Positions 16,348 to 25,140 of a DNA stretch of 64,000 bases are shown here, piece after piece. The stretch comes from F23-B02 sp963613665. GTDB lineage: Bacteria; Bacillota; Clostridia; Oscillospirales; Oscillospiraceae. Each line of letters opens with the position of its first letter. Within the stretch, counting starts at the first letter, position 1. The stretch is taken from positions 62,001-126,000 of the forward strand of contig CAVEAL010000003.1 of NCBI GenBank assembly GCA_963613665.1, read 5' to 3'. Under the pieces are notes generated by a model. It saw nothing but the letters and a program-made list of their open reading frames with translations. It did not search any database and had not been told where the DNA came from. The position numbers and the translations under genes were made by a program.

Positions 16348-17568
16348 TTATTTAAGAATTATTTTGTTGAAGCTTTTCTTGCCTCGCTTGAGAACGACAC
16401 CGGCCTTGAGCGCTTCTGCGCCGAAGGTTTTGGCTATGTCGCTTATCTTTTCGTCGCCGGCAGAGACACCTCCCTGCTGTATGTTGCGCCGCGCTTCCGA
16501 TTTAGAGGCACACAGGCCGCTGAGCACAAGCGCCGTCATGATATCGAGAGCGCCGTCCGTAAGATCGCTTTCAGCTATCTCGGTGGTCGGCATGTCGCCG
16601 AGTCCTGCCCCGCCGAACAATGCCTTTGCGGAGGTCTCGGCCTTCTTCGCCTCTTCCTCACCGTGAACGAGAGCCGTGAGCTCATATGCAAGAATCTCTT
16701 TTGCCTTGTTCAGCTGAGAGCCCTCCCAGCCGTCCATCTCGTCTATCTGCTCAAGCGGCAGGAAGGTCAGCATGCGCAGGCATTTGAGAACGTCTGCATC
16801 ATCTACATTGCGCCAGTACTGATAGAAATCGTAGGGGGAGGTCTTGTTGGGGTCGAGCCACACGGCGCCCGCGGCAGTCTTGCCCATCTTCTTTCCCTCG
16901 GAATTGAGAAGCAGGGTTATGGTCATCGCGTGCGCGTCCTTGCCGAGCTTGCGGCGTATGAGCTCCGTGCCGCCGAGCATATTCGACCACTGGTCGTTGC
17001 CGCCAAACTGCATATTGCAGCCGTAGTGCTGGAACATGTAATAGAAGTCGTAGCTCTGCATGATCATGTAGTTGAACTCAAGGAAGCTCAGGCCCTTTTC
17101 CATACGCTGCTTGTAGCACTCGGCGCGCAGCATGTTGTTGACCGAGAAGCATGCGCCGACCTCACGCAGAAGCTCGATGTAATTGAGCGGCTTGAGCCAT
17201 TCGGAGTTGCGCAGCATGATAGCCTTGCCGTCGGAGAAATCAATGAACTTTTCCATCTGTCTTTTGAAGCACTCGGCATTGTGCGCTATGGTCTCCTCGG
17301 TGAGCATCTGACGCATATCGGTTCTGCCGGAGGGGTCGCCGATGAGCGTTGTTCCGTCACCGATAAGGGCGATGGGGCGGTTTCCGGCCATCTGCAGGCG
17401 CTTCATAAGGCACAGGGCCATGAAGTGACCGACATGCAGAGAGTCTGCGGTGCAGTCAAAGCCGATATAGAATGTGGCCTTGCCGTTATTTATCATTTCC
17501 TTTATCTGATCCTCATTGGTCACCTGAGCGATAAGCCCTCTTGCGACCAGTTCTTCATAAATGCCCAT
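16348..17568 (-). CDS. tyrS: Tyrosine--tRNA ligase
   Basis: TyrRS charges tRNA-Tyr. The 406-residue protein has the class I HIGH-type motif in CTADSLHVGH (39-48), QFGGNDQWSNM near 187-197 (tyrosine pocket), and KMGKT (227-231) as the KMSKS loop. A C-terminal S4 RNA-binding domain starts at about 345. The KMGKT form and overall length point to the TyrZ-like branch rather than the classical Bacillus TyrS. The ATG overlaps the stop of the preceding gene by one base (TAATG). The operon is led by a T-box whose specifier codon is UAC, confirming tyrosine-responsive control. Confidence 0.97.
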   Translation of the reverse strand: MGIYEELVARGLIAQVTNEDQIKEMINNGKATFYIGFDCTADSLHVGHFMALCLMKRLQMAGNRPIALIGDGTTLIGDPSGRTDMRQMLTEETIAHNAECFKRQMEKFIDFSDGKAIMLRNSEWLKPLNYIELLREVGACFSVNNMLRAECYKQRMEKGLSFLEFNYMIMQSYDFYYMFQHYGCNMQFGGNDQWSNMLGGTELIRRKLGKDAHAMTITLLLNSEGKKMGKTAAGAVWLDPNKTSPYDFYQYWRNVDDADVLKCLRMLTFLPLEQIDEMDGWEGSQLNKAKEILAYELTALVHGEEEAKKAETSAKALFGGAGLGDMPTTEIAESDLTDGALDIMTALVLSGLCASKSEARRNIQQGGVSAGDEKISDIAKTFGAEALKAGVVLKRGKKSFNKIILK

Positions 17569-17960
17569 TATTTTTTCTCCTTTTTTATTATATCTTCGGC
17601 CGTTTCGGCCATAAATGCTATTATCTCACTGCAATTTATATTGCCCTTGAGGTCTGCGCAGCGTACATATGCGTATTTTTCCCGCGCAATATCTGTGCAC
17701 TGCTTTGCAATGGCTGCTATTTTGTCCTTCGCCTCAGCATCCTGCCCGTCGTAAAAAGGGAACACAAGTCCCTCTGCCATGATCGCTCCGGAGATCGCGC
17801 CGCACAGCTCGCCGCTTCTTGCACCGCCGCCAAAGCCTGCCGACAGTGCCAGCGCCGTTTTTTCGTCCATTCCGGTATACTCGCAGCAGGCCGCAAACAC
17901 CGACTGTGCACAGTTAAAGCCGTTTTTGTGATAGCTTAACGCTTTTTGACCGATATTCAT
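17568..17960 (-). CDS. C_GCAxxG_C_C family protein, first gene of the Tyr T-box operon
   Basis: The 130-residue protein has the family cysteine pattern: NCAQSV near 16-21 (with an extra CC at 25-26), GGGARSGELCGAISGA near 44-59, C in IAKQC near 87, C in VRC near 100, and C in NINC near 108. Homologues are small, possibly membrane-associated redox or metal-binding proteins of unknown function. The ATG at 17960 has GGAGG upstream. It lies between the T-box antiterminator and tyrS, whose start codon it overlaps, so its expression must respond to uncharged tRNA-Tyr. No enzymatic role can be assigned. Confidence 0.85.
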   Translation of the reverse strand: MNIGQKALSYHKNGFNCAQSVFAACCEYTGMDEKTALALSAGFGGGARSGELCGAISGAIMAEGLVFPFYDGQDAEAKDKIAAIAKQCTDIAREKYAYVRCADLKGNINCSEIIAFMAETAEDIIKKEKK

Positions 17961-17977
17961 AATAGCTTCCCTCCTGT

Positions 17978-18228
17978 AAAAAAGCCCCCTGTCCTAAGAC
18001 AGAGGGCGTTAAAAACGCGGTACCACCTCTATACGCTCTCTCCTTGCGGAAAAAGCCTCGGTGAGTTCGTGACTCATACGCTGTATCGGGCGCACCCGTC
18101 ATCGCCTACTGATTTTTCGGCGAGCCGCTCCGAGCCGTATTCATTCATTTCCGCTCTCCCCTTTTCAGCGCCCAGGGTCTCTCTGTACAGCAAAAAATGA
18201 ATTACTTCCGCTCTTCATCGCGTTATCG
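17978..18228 (-). promoter_or_regulatory. T-box riboswitch, tyrosine specific
   Basis: The minus strand carries the T-box sequence AGGTGGTACCGCG (18028-18016), which pairs with the uncharged tRNA acceptor end in the antiterminator. Further upstream, Stem I has an S-turn (AGTA opposite GAA) with specifier UAC at 18139-18137, a tyrosine codon. A 10-bp terminator stem (17984-17993 with 17998-18007, one G-U pair on this strand) is followed by TTTTTT (17983-17978). Uncharged tRNA-Tyr should favour read-through into the C_GCAxxG_C_C gene, tyrS and ybaK. Confidence 0.93.
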
Positions 18229-18234
18229 AAGCAG

Positions 18235-18263
18235 ATTATACTAAACTATTTGTCTCTTGTCAA
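18235..18263 (-). promoter_or_regulatory. Consensus sigma-A promoter of the tyrS operon
   Basis: TTGACA (18263-18258) and TATAAT (18240-18235) on the minus strand match both hexamers perfectly with 17-nt spacing. The -35 lies inside the last codons of recN. Confidence 0.9.
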
Positions 18264-19931
18264 CTTATATTTATCCGCAGCTACAAGCTGTTCCTCGGCT
18301 CCTGCGAGCGTAGTTTCGGTCACAACGTCGCCGCCGTGCAGCCTTGCAAGCTCCATACGCCGGCCCTGACGGTCAAGCTCTTTCACTACGGTAAAGGTCT
18401 TTCCGCCGCGTTCGGCCTTTTCAATCTTATCGTGACTGTCGGCCAGCGCAGCTATCTGCGGCAGATGGGTTATGCATAATACCTGTTTGCCGCACGAAAG
18501 ATCGCTCATTTTTTCGCCCACACGCTGCGCAGCAATGCCGGATACGCCCGTGTCTATCTCATCGAACACCATGGTTCCGATCGGGTCATTATCGGAAAAA
18601 GCGGTCTTCATTGCAAGCATAATGCGGCTCAGCTCACCGCCTGAGGCTATCTTCGATATGCGCCCGAGCTCCATACCGGCGTTTGCGGATATGAGAAAGC
18701 GAACACTGTCAGCACCGGTACGGTCAAAGCCGAGCTCACTTTCAAGAGGCTCGACAGAGACCTTAAAGCGAACGGACGGCATACTGAGATCTTTCAGCTC
18801 TTTGCAAATGCGCTCTTCGAGCTTTTTTGCGGCAGCCATGCGGCATTTCGTGAGCTCCCCTGCTTTTTTCAGGCAGTTGGCTTTATGCTCTGCAAGCTTC
18901 TTTTCAAGCTTTTTGAGCATATCATCGGAATATTCGAGCATAGACAGCTCCTTTTTGCTGTCGTCGAGGAGCTTCAGCATTCCTTCCTCGTCGCTGCCGT
19001 ATTTTCTGCCAAGGCGCTTTATGAGCGCCAGGCGCGTTTCGATGCGGTCATATTCGTCGGGCGAAAATTCAAGAGCATCACGAAAATCGCGTATGCGCTC
19101 GGCAGCGTCGTATATTAGTGCGGATGCACTGTTTATAATATCCGCCGTCTCGCGCAGCTCGTCGGATATTGATGCGGCGCGGGTCATGAGTGCGGACGAT
19201 TCGTCAATGAGAGAAGCTGCATTTTCATCGCGGGCGTAGAGCGCGCCGTAAGCCCCGTCGAGAGCCTCGGTGAGCTTTTCGGAGTTTCGCAGCAGATCCC
19301 GCCGTGCAGCCAGCTCATCTTCCTCGCCAATTTTAAGCTGCGCGTTTTCAAGCTCCTCGATCTTATATCTCAGGCTGTCTGCAAGGCGTTCCTTTTCGGC
19401 TTCGTCCATCGACAGCCTGTCCATCTCGCGCTTGCAGGCAATATATTCCCCATATGCCTTCTTAAACTCCGACAGCTCTGTATCGGTTTTTCCAAAGCCG
19501 TCGAGATATGCGAGGTGCGAGGCCTCATCCATGAGCTGGCGGCCGTCGTTCTGCCCGTGGATATCGAGCAGCAGTGAGCCGAGCTGTTTGAGCTGCGATA
19601 CGGTTACGGGGTTTCCGCAAACGCGGCAGTTATTTTTCCCGTCGGCCGATATCCTGCGGCGTACTATTATCTCATCCTCGGGCTCAAAATCGTTTTCCTC
19701 AAACCAGCTTTCCGCGGCATCGGACTCAAAAACAGCGGATACGACGCCGTATTCAGCGCCGCTGCGTACAAGCTCACGGCTCGTGCGTGCACCGAGCACG
19801 GCGGAAAGCGAATCGACAATGATCGACTTGCCCGCGCCGGTTTCTCCCGTCAGCACGGTAAGGCCGCTGCCGAATTCTATATCCGCTTTTTCAATTACAG
19901 CAATATTTTCAATATGCAGCTGTGTAAGCAT
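18246..19931 (-). CDS. recN: DNA repair protein RecN
   Basis: RecN is an SMC-like ATPase acting in double-strand-break repair. The 561-residue protein has Walker A GETGAGKS (29-36), a long central coiled coil (about 150-380), an ABC signature IASGGELSRIMLA, and Walker B with FDEIDTGVSG near 475. The ATG at 19931 is chosen by alignment of MLTQLHIENIAVIE with the family N-terminus. It follows argR by 14 nt, the usual order in Firmicutes. Confidence 0.97.
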   Translation of the reverse strand: MLTQLHIENIAVIEKADIEFGSGLTVLTGETGAGKSIIVDSLSAVLGARTSRELVRSGAEYGVVSAVFESDAAESWFEENDFEPEDEIIVRRRISADGKNNCRVCGNPVTVSQLKQLGSLLLDIHGQNDGRQLMDEASHLAYLDGFGKTDTELSEFKKAYGEYIACKREMDRLSMDEAEKERLADSLRYKIEELENAQLKIGEEDELAARRDLLRNSEKLTEALDGAYGALYARDENAASLIDESSALMTRAASISDELRETADIINSASALIYDAAERIRDFRDALEFSPDEYDRIETRLALIKRLGRKYGSDEEGMLKLLDDSKKELSMLEYSDDMLKKLEKKLAEHKANCLKKAGELTKCRMAAAKKLEERICKELKDLSMPSVRFKVSVEPLESELGFDRTGADSVRFLISANAGMELGRISKIASGGELSRIMLAMKTAFSDNDPIGTMVFDEIDTGVSGIAAQRVGEKMSDLSCGKQVLCITHLPQIAALADSHDKIEKAERGGKTFTVVKELDRQGRRMELARLHGGDVVTETTLAGAEEQLVAADKYKLTRDK

Positions 19932-19945
19932 GGGTGACCCCTTTA

Positions 19946-20395
19946 TCAGAACATTTCATCTATTTCGTGGCAGAGTTCCTCCGCCGCTTTGTTATCCTTC
20001 ATTGCAAGAAATGCCGTATCGTCGCCGGCAAGGGTTCCGACGAGCGTATCGATATGCATCGAATCAAGCGTCGAGCAAGCTGCCGACGCAAGGCCGGGCA
20101 AGGTTTTTATAACGATGATATTCTGCGCAACGGCATAAGACGTAACACCCTCGCGGAATATCTTGCGCAGGCGCATTACCCTGTCGTTATTACGGGATTT
20201 GCCGCTGACGACATAGTGGTATCTGCCGCTGCTGCCAAGTTCCTTGACCAGATGTAGCTGCTTTATATCTCTTGAAAGCGTCGCCTGAGTGCTGGAGATA
20301 CCGTGCTCGGCGAGTGCCTGAATAAGCTGTGCCTGAGTTTCTATCTCCTGCTCGGAGATTATTTTAAGAATAACGCTTTGTCTTGAATCCTTCAA
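19946..20395 (-). CDS. argR: Arginine repressor ArgR/AhrC
   Basis: The 149-residue regulator has an N-terminal winged-helix domain (SRQSVILKIISEQEIETQAQLIQAL ... TQATLSRDI) that binds ARG boxes. The C-terminal oligomerisation domain carries the arginine-binding GTLAGDDTAFLAM near 120-132. The start is TTG at 20395, with AGGGG 8 nt upstream. It sits between nadK and recN as in many clostridia; its operon has no arginine genes, so targets lie elsewhere. Confidence 0.95.
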   Translation of the reverse strand: MKDSRQSVILKIISEQEIETQAQLIQALAEHGISSTQATLSRDIKQLHLVKELGSSGRYHYVVSGKSRNNDRVMRLRKIFREGVTSYAVAQNIIVIKTLPGLASAACSTLDSMHIDTLVGTLAGDDTAFLAMKDNKAAEELCHEIDEMF

Positions 20396-20409
20396 CTGAG
20401 TGTCCCCTT

Positions 20410-21276
20410 TCAGTCAACTCTGTATTGCAGCTTATCGAATGTCGTATCGTAAAAGCTGCGCTCGCCGAGATATATGAGGTTTGCCGTCTTTGCTGAGCGG
20501 CTCACGATAACTATATCCTCGTTTGCAAGCTCGAAGCCGTCTGTCCCGTCAACGGACACATAGGCCCGCCTGTCATGAAGTTTTTCGGCTTTTACGCTTA
20601 TTTTATGATCTGATGACAGCACAAAGCTCCTCGCGCCGATATAGTGCGCACATATTGGCGACACTATGAGATTGCTGGCCTCCGGCTCGACTATCGGGCC
20701 GCCTGCGGACATTGAGTAGCCCGTAGAGCCCGTTGGCGTCGATATTATGATGCCATCGCCGGAAAAGCTCATGATACGTTCGCTGTCGCACCACGCGGTG
20801 AGCTTAATGCAGTCGCCCATACCGTGGATCACGGCATCGTTAAGGCCGATGTCGGCATAGATGACCTCCCCATCGCGGATAAGCTCAAGGTCTATCATCA
20901 TTCTGAAGCTCGAAGAATAGTTTCCGTTTGCGGCATCGAGTATGAGCTCCATATCTTCGGGCTCAAGTGAGGCCATAAAGCCCTTCGTACCGAGATTTAT
21001 GCCGAGCATCGGTATCTCGGTGTGATTGAGATATCTTGCCGTGTGCAGAATCGTCCCGTCACCGCCGATAACTATGAACAGATCGGCACGGTCGGCGACG
21101 GCGCTCCACGCAGTGATCTCCACATCTGCGGGGATCACAGTCGTATCGTGCGCGCCGAACACCGGACACACTGCGGTTTTATAGCCGCTATTGTGCAGCA
21201 TTTCTCTTGCTCTCTTTGTAAGTTCAAGGCCGCTGTCCCTATAGGGATTAGGGCACAAAACAATCAGTTTAGCCAT
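20410..21276 (-). CDS. nadK: NAD kinase
   Basis: NadK phosphorylates NAD to NADP. The 288-residue protein contains the catalytic GGDGT motif (GGDGTILHTAR near 64-74), INLGTKGFMAS, and the NAD-binding STPTGSTGYSMSAGGPI segment near 176-192. The ATG at 21276 is chosen because GAGGT lies just upstream and overlaps the tlyA stop; the frame continues further upstream only inside tlyA. It lies between tlyA and argR, the usual clostridial position. Confidence 0.96.
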   Translation of the reverse strand: MAKLIVLCPNPYRDSGLELTKRAREMLHNSGYKTAVCPVFGAHDTTVIPADVEITAWSAVADRADLFIVIGGDGTILHTARYLNHTEIPMLGINLGTKGFMASLEPEDMELILDAANGNYSSSFRMMIDLELIRDGEVIYADIGLNDAVIHGMGDCIKLTAWCDSERIMSFSGDGIIISTPTGSTGYSMSAGGPIVEPEASNLIVSPICAHYIGARSFVLSSDHKISVKAEKLHDRRAYVSVDGTDGFELANEDIVIVSRSAKTANLIYLGERSFYDTTFDKLQYRVD

Positions 21277-21283
21277 TTCGACC

Positions 21284-22078
21284 TCACAGTTTTTCGTGCG
21301 AGGCATCAACGACAGCCTGCGCATCTATGATTGGTGCATCAAATTTGCCTTTTTTCATGAAGCACAGATACTCTCTGTTGCCTTCCGGCCCCTTTATGGG
21401 CGAATAGTCAAGTCCCATGACCGTCATGCCGACGGATGGTGCAAAATCTAGTATACCGTCAATTACGGCGAGATGGACGTTTTTGTCGCGCACGACGCCT
21501 TTTTTGCCGACCTCTTCCCTGCCTGCCTCAAACTGCGGCTTTATAAGGCATATGAGCTCACCGCCGTCGCGCAGAAGCGGGCACACAGCCGGAAGGACGA
21601 GCTTTACGGATATAAACGAAAGATCCATTACAGCAATATCTATAGGCTCCGGTATCTGTGCGGAGCTTATGTATCTTATATTTGTGCGCTCCATATTAAT
21701 GACACGCTCATTCTGCCTGAGGCTCCACGCAAGCTGGCCATAGCCGACATCGACCGAATATACCTTTCCGGCACCGTTTTTCAGCAGAACGTCGGTGAAA
21801 CCGCCGGTTGACGCACCGCAGTCGATACACACCTTTCCTGTCGGATCGACAGGAAAGGCCTTCAACGCCTTCTCAAGCTTAAAGCCGCCGCGGCTGACAT
21901 ACGGAAGCGCAGCACCTTTTACCTCAATGCTGACATCCGGTGATACCTGCATCCCCGGCTTGTCGGCACGCTGCCCATCAACAAAGACAAGGCCGCTCAT
22001 TATGGTTGTTTTCGCCCTCTCCCTGCTCTCCGTCAGGCCGAGGTCGAAAACGAGCTGATCAAGTCTGACTTTTTTCAT
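21284..22078 (-). CDS. tlyA: TlyA-family rRNA 2'-O-methyltransferase
   Basis: The 264-residue protein has an N-terminal S4 RNA-binding domain (RLDQLVFDLGLTESRERAKTTI) and a FtsJ-like SAM-dependent methyltransferase domain beginning near 85 with DCGASTGGFTD. The catalytic-type Lys-Asp-Lys-Glu arrangement includes VMDLSFIS near 150 and KPQFEAG near 184. TlyA modifies 16S and 23S rRNA in mycobacteria. Its start overlaps the dxs stop (ATGA), implying coupled translation. Confidence 0.93.
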   Translation of the reverse strand: MKKVRLDQLVFDLGLTESRERAKTTIMSGLVFVDGQRADKPGMQVSPDVSIEVKGAALPYVSRGGFKLEKALKAFPVDPTGKVCIDCGASTGGFTDVLLKNGAGKVYSVDVGYGQLAWSLRQNERVINMERTNIRYISSAQIPEPIDIAVMDLSFISVKLVLPAVCPLLRDGGELICLIKPQFEAGREEVGKKGVVRDKNVHLAVIDGILDFAPSVGMTVMGLDYSPIKGPEGNREYLCFMKKGKFDAPIIDAQAVVDASHEKL

Positions 22079-23919
22079 GCTTCACCCCTGACCAGCTTTT
22101 CGGCTGCCTCTGCAAGGCTCTGCGCATCAAGGCCGCAGTGAGCCATAAGCTCGGGAACCGTGCCCTGAACGACTATGCCGCTGCCGAGATTCGGCGTATA
22201 CGCCGCGTTTATCTTAACGCCGCTGCGCTCTGCGTGGGCGAGTATATCGCCAGCGATGCAGCCGCTTTCGCACACCTGCTCACTCATTAGGAAGCGTCCT
22301 GTTCTGCGCATTGAATCGACAATATCTCCGAAAAAGGAACAGTCGAGCCGCGAAAGCTTAAAAACATCGGCGTGTATTCCCTTATCCTCAAGAGCGTCGG
22401 CCATGTCGAGGGCCGTATTTATATCGGTGCCGTAGGCTGCAACGGTTATATCGTTTCCGCGGCGAAGCCTGACGCAGCCGTCCGGCATGCAGTCTGTATA
22501 TCTGCCCTCGCCGCCGCGCGGGTAACGTATCGCAACGGGGCCGGACATGCGGTTTACCGCCTCATCGAGCATTGCCTCAAGCTCGGAAAAGCTCGCCGGA
22601 CACAGCAGCTGCATATGCGGAACGGAGCGCAGATAGCTCACATCAAACGCACCATGATGCGTCTCGCCGTCACTGCCGACAAGTCCTGCTCTGTCAACGC
22701 AGAACACGACGTGCAGATCCTGAAGCGAAACATCGTGTATGAGCATATCATATGCGCGCTGGAGAAAGCCCGAGTATATTGCCACAACAGGCGTAAGTCC
22801 CTGCTTTGCCATACCGGCGGCCATGGCGACGGCGTGCTCCTCGGCGATGCCGACATCAAAGAATCTGTTCGGGAAGCGATCGGCAAAGCCGCTAAGCCCC
22901 GTTCCGACCGACATGGCGGCCGTAATGGCGACGATATCGTGATTTATCTCAGCAAGCTGCGTGAGCTTTTTCCCGAAAACGGACGAAAAGCAGGGCTTCG
23001 AGGGCGGCATCTCGCCGGTCAGAGGGTCAAATTTTCCAACGCCGTGATACTTGTCGGGGTGCTCCTCGGCATATTTGCAGCCCTTGCCCTTTTTGCTTAT
23101 AACATGCACGAGCACAGGCTTATTCATTTCCTTTGCCCAGCGAATGACCGTTTCAAGCTGATCGACATCGTGTCCGTCAACGGGGCCGAGATAATAAATG
23201 CCCATGGAATCAAACATATTCGACGGTAATATGGACTTTTTAAGCGCCTCCTTGGCCTTGTGGCTCATGTTGTACAGCCCGTCAACACTGCCGACAGTCT
23301 GCTTGTACCAGCGTTTGAAGTTTATATAGCCCGGCTTAACACGCTCTTTTGACAACAGCTTTGCCATTCCGCCGACATTGCCGTTTATGCTCATGCCGTT
23401 ATCGTTGAGAATAATGACGATAGGCTCGTTGCTGCCTCCGACGTTGGCAAGCCCCTCGTATGCAAGACCGCCTGTCAGCGCACCGTCGCCGATAACGGCG
23501 CATACGCTGTATTTTTCTCCCTTTATCGTCCTCGCTCTTGCCATCCCGTAGGCTACGGAGACGGAGTTTGAAGCGTGACCGGCTATGAATGCGTCGTCGT
23601 CGGCCTCGTAGGGCTTGGGAAAGCCCGACAGTCCACCGTAGCAGCGCAGCGTGCCGAAGGCGTCGCGCCGGCCGGTTATTATCTTGTGCGCATAGCTCTG
23701 ATGGCCGACGTCGAAAACGATCCTGTCAACGGCGCTGTCATAAACTCTGTGCAGCGCGACTGTGAGCTCGACTGTCCCGAGATTTGACGCAAGATGACCG
23801 CCGGTCTTTGAAACGTTTCCGATTATAAACTCTCTGAGCTCGCTGCAAAGCTGCGGAAGCTCGCTCTTATCGAGACGTTTTATATCGTTGGATGAATTTA
23901 CTCTATTTAAAATATTCAA
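22075..23919 (-). CDS. dxs: 1-deoxy-D-xylulose-5-phosphate synthase
   Basis: Dxs condenses pyruvate and glyceraldehyde 3-phosphate in the first MEP-pathway step, using thiamine diphosphate. The 614-residue protein shows the N-terminal GGHLASNLG and GHQSYAHKI, the ThDP motif GDGALTGG ... NDN near 143-172, and the pyrimidine-domain AEEHAV near 362. The start is TTG at 23919, with GAGG 7 nt upstream. The start context is weaker than its neighbours, suggesting moderate translation. It lies downstream of ispA, which uses its products. Confidence 0.96.
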   Translation of the reverse strand: MNILNRVNSSNDIKRLDKSELPQLCSELREFIIGNVSKTGGHLASNLGTVELTVALHRVYDSAVDRIVFDVGHQSYAHKIITGRRDAFGTLRCYGGLSGFPKPYEADDDAFIAGHASNSVSVAYGMARARTIKGEKYSVCAVIGDGALTGGLAYEGLANVGGSNEPIVIILNDNGMSINGNVGGMAKLLSKERVKPGYINFKRWYKQTVGSVDGLYNMSHKAKEALKKSILPSNMFDSMGIYYLGPVDGHDVDQLETVIRWAKEMNKPVLVHVISKKGKGCKYAEEHPDKYHGVGKFDPLTGEMPPSKPCFSSVFGKKLTQLAEINHDIVAITAAMSVGTGLSGFADRFPNRFFDVGIAEEHAVAMAAGMAKQGLTPVVAIYSGFLQRAYDMLIHDVSLQDLHVVFCVDRAGLVGSDGETHHGAFDVSYLRSVPHMQLLCPASFSELEAMLDEAVNRMSGPVAIRYPRGGEGRYTDCMPDGCVRLRRGNDITVAAYGTDINTALDMADALEDKGIHADVFKLSRLDCSFFGDIVDSMRRTGRFLMSEQVCESGCIAGDILAHAERSGVKINAAYTPNLGSGIVVQGTVPELMAHCGLDAQSLAEAAEKLVRGEA

Positions 23920-23989
23920 AATAAGGCCTCAAAATCAATTAAATATTCGCAAAACTCGCTATTTTAGCTATTGTACATTATATAATAAC

Positions 23990-24029
23990 AAACCGCGGAG
24001 AATTTTACAATAGACATTCACCGCGGTTT
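23990..24029 (-). terminator. Hairpin between ispA and dxs, possible attenuating terminator
   Basis: A 9-bp stem AAACCGCGG/CCGCGGTTT (23990-23998, 24021-24029) has a 22-nt loop. The minus-strand sequence after it is T/A-rich (TTTGTTATTAT), so it could reduce transcription from ispA into dxs. Several AT-rich -10-like hexamers lie beyond it, but none has a clear -35. The 125-nt gap contains no gene. Confidence 0.5.
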
Positions 24030-24044
24030 TACGAATTATTCAAT

Positions 24045-24911
24045 TCAATTTTTTCTCGTTACCATGGAATCGGCAAGATCACAGAGGAATTCCGTGTCAT
24101 CAAACGCAGCTTTAAGTACGTTCTTGGCCTGTTCGGTTAGTTTTCCTATCATTTTCATGCATTTATCCTCGCCGAGCAGAGCCATGTATGTATTTTTATG
24201 CTCCTGCGCATCCGAGCCGACGGGCTTACCGAGCTCCTCACTGGTGCTTATGACGTCGAGAATATCGTCGCGTATCTGGAATGCGGCGCCGATGGCGGCA
24301 CCGTACTGCGCGGCGGCCTCGAGCATGGCCTCGCTTCCTCCTGCCGCCGCAACACCCATGCGGCAGGCCGCTGTGAGCAGCGCTCCCGTCTTACGCGAGT
24401 TTATGTCGTTGAGCTCGTCCTCGGAGAGCATCTTACTCTCGCCTATCATGTCAAGATACTGCCCCGCACACATTCCGTCACTGCCGACAGCTTCGGCAAG
24501 TATCTCCGCGCAGTTTGCCCTTGCCTCTGCCGGAAGCGGGCTGCGCAGTATCGTGCCGAAGGCTTCCGCCTGGAGTGCATCTCCGGCAAGAGTCGCGGTG
24601 CATTCGCCGTAAACGACATGGTTTGTCGGTTTACCGCGGCGGAGATCGTCGTTATCCATGCACGGGAGATCGTCATGGATAAGACTGTATGTATGCAGCA
24701 TTTCGATCGCACAGGCAACCGGCAGCGCCTTTTCGATATCACCGCCGGAAATGCGGCAGAATTCCAGCACAAGCATCGGGCGGATGCGTTTTCCGCCGGC
24801 CGTAAGGCTATAGTGCATAGATTCAAGCAGCCCGTCATAGCTGAGGCCGGACGGAGTAAAATACTCCGCAAGCTGCGCATCAACAAGGTTTTTATATTCT
24901 TTTGCAGTCAT
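24045..24911 (-). CDS. ispA: Polyprenyl (farnesyl/geranyl) diphosphate synthase
   Basis: The 288-residue all-helical trans-prenyltransferase elongates allylic diphosphates with isopentenyl diphosphate. The first aspartate-rich motif is DDLPCMDND (near 82-90), with the two-residue insertion typical of bacterial farnesyl diphosphate synthases; the second is FQIRDDILD near 224-232. Farnesyl diphosphate as main product is inferred from this insertion. ATG at 24911 lies 1 nt after the xseB stop. The usual Firmicutes order xseA-xseB-ispA is kept. Confidence 0.94.
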   Translation of the reverse strand: MTAKEYKNLVDAQLAEYFTPSGLSYDGLLESMHYSLTAGGKRIRPMLVLEFCRISGGDIEKALPVACAIEMLHTYSLIHDDLPCMDNDDLRRGKPTNHVVYGECTATLAGDALQAEAFGTILRSPLPAEARANCAEILAEAVGSDGMCAGQYLDMIGESKMLSEDELNDINSRKTGALLTAACRMGVAAAGGSEAMLEAAAQYGAAIGAAFQIRDDILDVISTSEELGKPVGSDAQEHKNTYMALLGEDKCMKMIGKLTEQAKNVLKAAFDDTEFLCDLADSMVTRKN

Positions 24912-24912
24912 A

Positions 24913-25140
24913 TCATTCACCAAACGGGAGCTCTTCCGGCTCACCGTCCTGACCTTTTCTGAGCTTTACGACCTTTTGCTCAGCCTCGTTAAGCAGAGTT
25001 TCGCAATTGGATATGAGCGCCGTGCCTTCTTCGAATAGCTTGAGCGATTCGCTCAGCGGAGCGTCGCCGCGCTCAAGAAGCTTTACTATCTCGTCAAGCC
25101 GCTTTACCGATTCCTCAAAGCTCATTTTTTCCTTAGCCAT
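24913..25140 (-). CDS. xseB: Exodeoxyribonuclease VII small subunit
   Basis: The 75-residue protein has the XseB helical hairpin: SFEESVKRLDEIVKLLERGDAPLSESL followed by FEEGTALISNC and a charged tail. It binds XseA to form the ssDNA exonuclease. The ATG at 25140 overlaps the 3' end of xseA by 8 nt. A start seven codons upstream exists but lies deeper in xseA and lacks a better ribosome site. Confidence 0.93.
   Translation of the reverse strand: MAKEKMSFEESVKRLDEIVKLLERGDAPLSESLKLFEEGTALISNCETLLNEAEQKVVKLRKGQDGEPEELPFGE

Noticed and set aside
16057..17754. 565-codon open frame on the plus strand
   Set aside because: It lies wholly antisense to ybaK, tyrS and the C_GCAxxG_C_C gene, all clearly real, has no ribosome site and shows no recognisable domain. 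Its openness reflects the codon bias of tyrS.
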